NCBI GenBank assembly: GCA_043802345.1
Contig: JAZDLC010000077.1
Location: 1-24,136 of the forward strand
Length of the DNA: 24,136 bases
DNA from: JAZDLC01 sp043802345
Lineage (GTDB): Bacteria > Planctomycetota > B15-G4 > JADJEK01
Direction: 5' to 3'
The translations under genes were made by a program, and so were the position numbers. Below the pieces are notes generated by a model, which searched no databases, was not told the DNA's origin, and saw nothing but the letters and a program-made list of their open reading frames with translations. Each line of letters begins with the position of its first letter. Positions within the stretch are counted from its first letter, which is position 1. Positions 23,307 through 24,136 of the stretch are shown in pieces.

Positions 23307-23791
23307 CCTCTTCGCTCGAGGATGCAGAAGGCGTAAGGGTGACGGTTCTTCTCGTCCGGCCCGTGCTCTTCCCGCGCGACTTCGGTCCACTCGGACTCAT
23401 CGAACTCCGGGAAGAAGGTGTCCCCCTCGAACTCCCCCTCGATCCGGGTGAAGTAGATCCGGGAAGCCAAAGGCAGCGCCTCGCAATAGAGCGACGCCCC
23501 GCCGATGACGAACAGTTCGTCCGCTTCTCCTGCCGCGGCCAGGGCTTCCTCCATGGAATGCACCACCTGGCAGCCGTCGGCGGCGAAGTCTGCTTGATGG
23601 GTCAGCACGATACTGAGGCGGCCTGGCAACGGCTTGCCGATCGACTCGTGTGTCTTGCGCCCCATGAGGATCGGGTGCCCCATGGTCAGGGCCTTGAAGC
23701 GCCGGAGGTCCGCGGGCAGCCGCCAGGGAAGGTCGTTCTTCCAGCCGATGACCCGCAAAGGTCCCAGCGCGGCGATCAGCGCGATCCTCAT
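23303..23791 (-). CDS. folA: dihydrofolate reductase
   Basis: Reduces dihydrofolate to tetrahydrofolate with NADPH. It has 162 residues, the standard bacterial size. Landmarks are [28 protein letters not shown] (the active-site acid is Asp28), the NADPH-binding [15 protein letters not shown], and [13 protein letters not shown] overlap joins it to thyA upstream (23788-23791), and its stop overlaps the pcp start at 23303-23306. TS makes dihydrofolate and DHFR recycles it, so the coupling makes metabolic sense. Confidence 0.97.
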   Translation of the reverse strand: MRIALIAALGPLRVIGWKNDLPWRLPADLRRFKALTMGHPILMGRKTHESIGKPLPGRLSIVLTHQADFAADGCQVVHSMEEALAAAGEADELFVIGGASLYCEALPLASRIYFTRIEGEFEGDTFFPEFDESEWTEVAREEHGPDEKNRHPYAFCILERRG

Positions 23792-24136
23792 ACCGCCACG
23801 GGCGCCTTGATTCCCGGGTGGTAGCGGTACTCCTCGAACTCGATGTCCTCGAACCGGAAGTCGAAAATCGACTTGATCTCCGGATTCAGCCGCAGGGTCG
23901 GCAGCGGATACGGTTCCCGCGAGAGCTGCTTCTCGACCTGTTCGAGATGATTCAGGTAGATGTGCGCGTCGCCGAAGGTGTGCACGAACTCGCCCGGCAA
24001 GAGCCCCGTGACCTGCGCGATCATCGCGGTCAGCAACGCATAGGAGGCGATGTTGAACGGCACTCCCAGGAAGACATCGGCGCTGCGCATGTAGAGCTGG
24101 CAGGAGAGCCGCCCGGTCACCACGTAGAACTGGAAC
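23788..24136 (-). CDS. thyA: thymidylate synthase, 5' end beyond the window
   Basis: Methylates dUMP to dTMP using methylene-tetrahydrofolate. Only the C-terminal ~115 residues are inside the window; the reading frame is open to the right edge, where FQFYV precedes [17 protein letters not shown]. Further signatures are [12 protein letters not shown], the Asp/His/Tyr region [12 protein letters not shown], and the C-terminus PGIKAPVAV, close to the usual IKAPVAI. The catalytic cysteine (PCH motif) must lie just outside, so activity cannot be checked here. The GTG at 24123 is internal and not a real start. Its stop overlaps the folA start. Confidence 0.96.
   Translation of the reverse strand, partial: FQFYVVTGRLSCQLYMRSADVFLGVPFNIASYALLTAMIAQVTGLLPGEFVHTFGDAHIYLNHLEQVEKQLSREPYPLPTLRLNPEIKSIFDFRFEDIEFEEYRYHPGIKAPVAV

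Overview
This is a GC-rich, densely coded stretch of bacterial chromosome with no phage, transposase, CRISPR, rRNA or tRNA genes that I can see. The organism cannot be named from sequence alone. High GC, signal-peptide, Tat and lipoprotein proteins, c-type cytochromes, a secreted alpha/alpha-toroid protein, a DUF1028 protein and a GreA-like factor with a very long N-terminal extension all suggest a Gram-negative outside the classic proteobacterial models (PVC, FCB or Acidobacteria-like lineages). That placement is inference.

Region 1 (1-9681, + strand) is one tightly packed aromatic amino acid operon: trpD (5' end cut by the window edge), trpC, trpF, trpB, trpA, a type I-beta DAHP synthase, an EPSP synthase-shikimate kinase fusion (AroA-AroK), aroC, and a secreted toroid-plus-sandwich protein of unknown role. 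Six of the eight junctions are 4-bp ATGA or GTGA stop/start overlaps and the other two gaps are 3 and 4 bp. The run therefore carries the first step of the shikimate pathway, its last three enzymatic steps to chorismate, and the tryptophan branch. It ends at a GC hairpin with a T run.

Region 2 (9681-12835, - strand) is a four-gene operon read right to left: a PerR-like Fur-family repressor, a di-heme cytochrome c peroxidase, a Tat-exported metallophosphoesterase, and a small mono-heme membrane-anchored cytochrome c. An AT-rich perfect 10-bp inverted repeat in front of it overlays a plausible -35/-10 pair. This looks like a peroxide-responsive periplasmic module, and the phosphoesterase in it is the most intriguing part.

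Region 3 (12962-17378) has a 741-residue GreA/GreB-like factor (-) divergent from a YjbQ-family gene (+), with a perfect 17-bp palindrome between them, followed by an exported DUF1028 protein (+). Region 4 (17421-22612) has a PHP-domain lipoprotein (-) and a double-domain M16 peptidase (+), each next to short hexamer-based repeats. The repeat after the peptidase gene is a large inverted repeat whose two arms carry different but self-complementary hairpins.

Region 5 (22716-24136, - strand) is a thyA (cut by the window edge)-folA-pcp operon with ATGA overlaps, which couples dTMP synthesis to dihydrofolate recycling. No gene-free stretch exceeds 300 bp. The longest, 22487-22715, holds the inverted repeat; 12836-12961 and 19512-19651 show nothing convincing.
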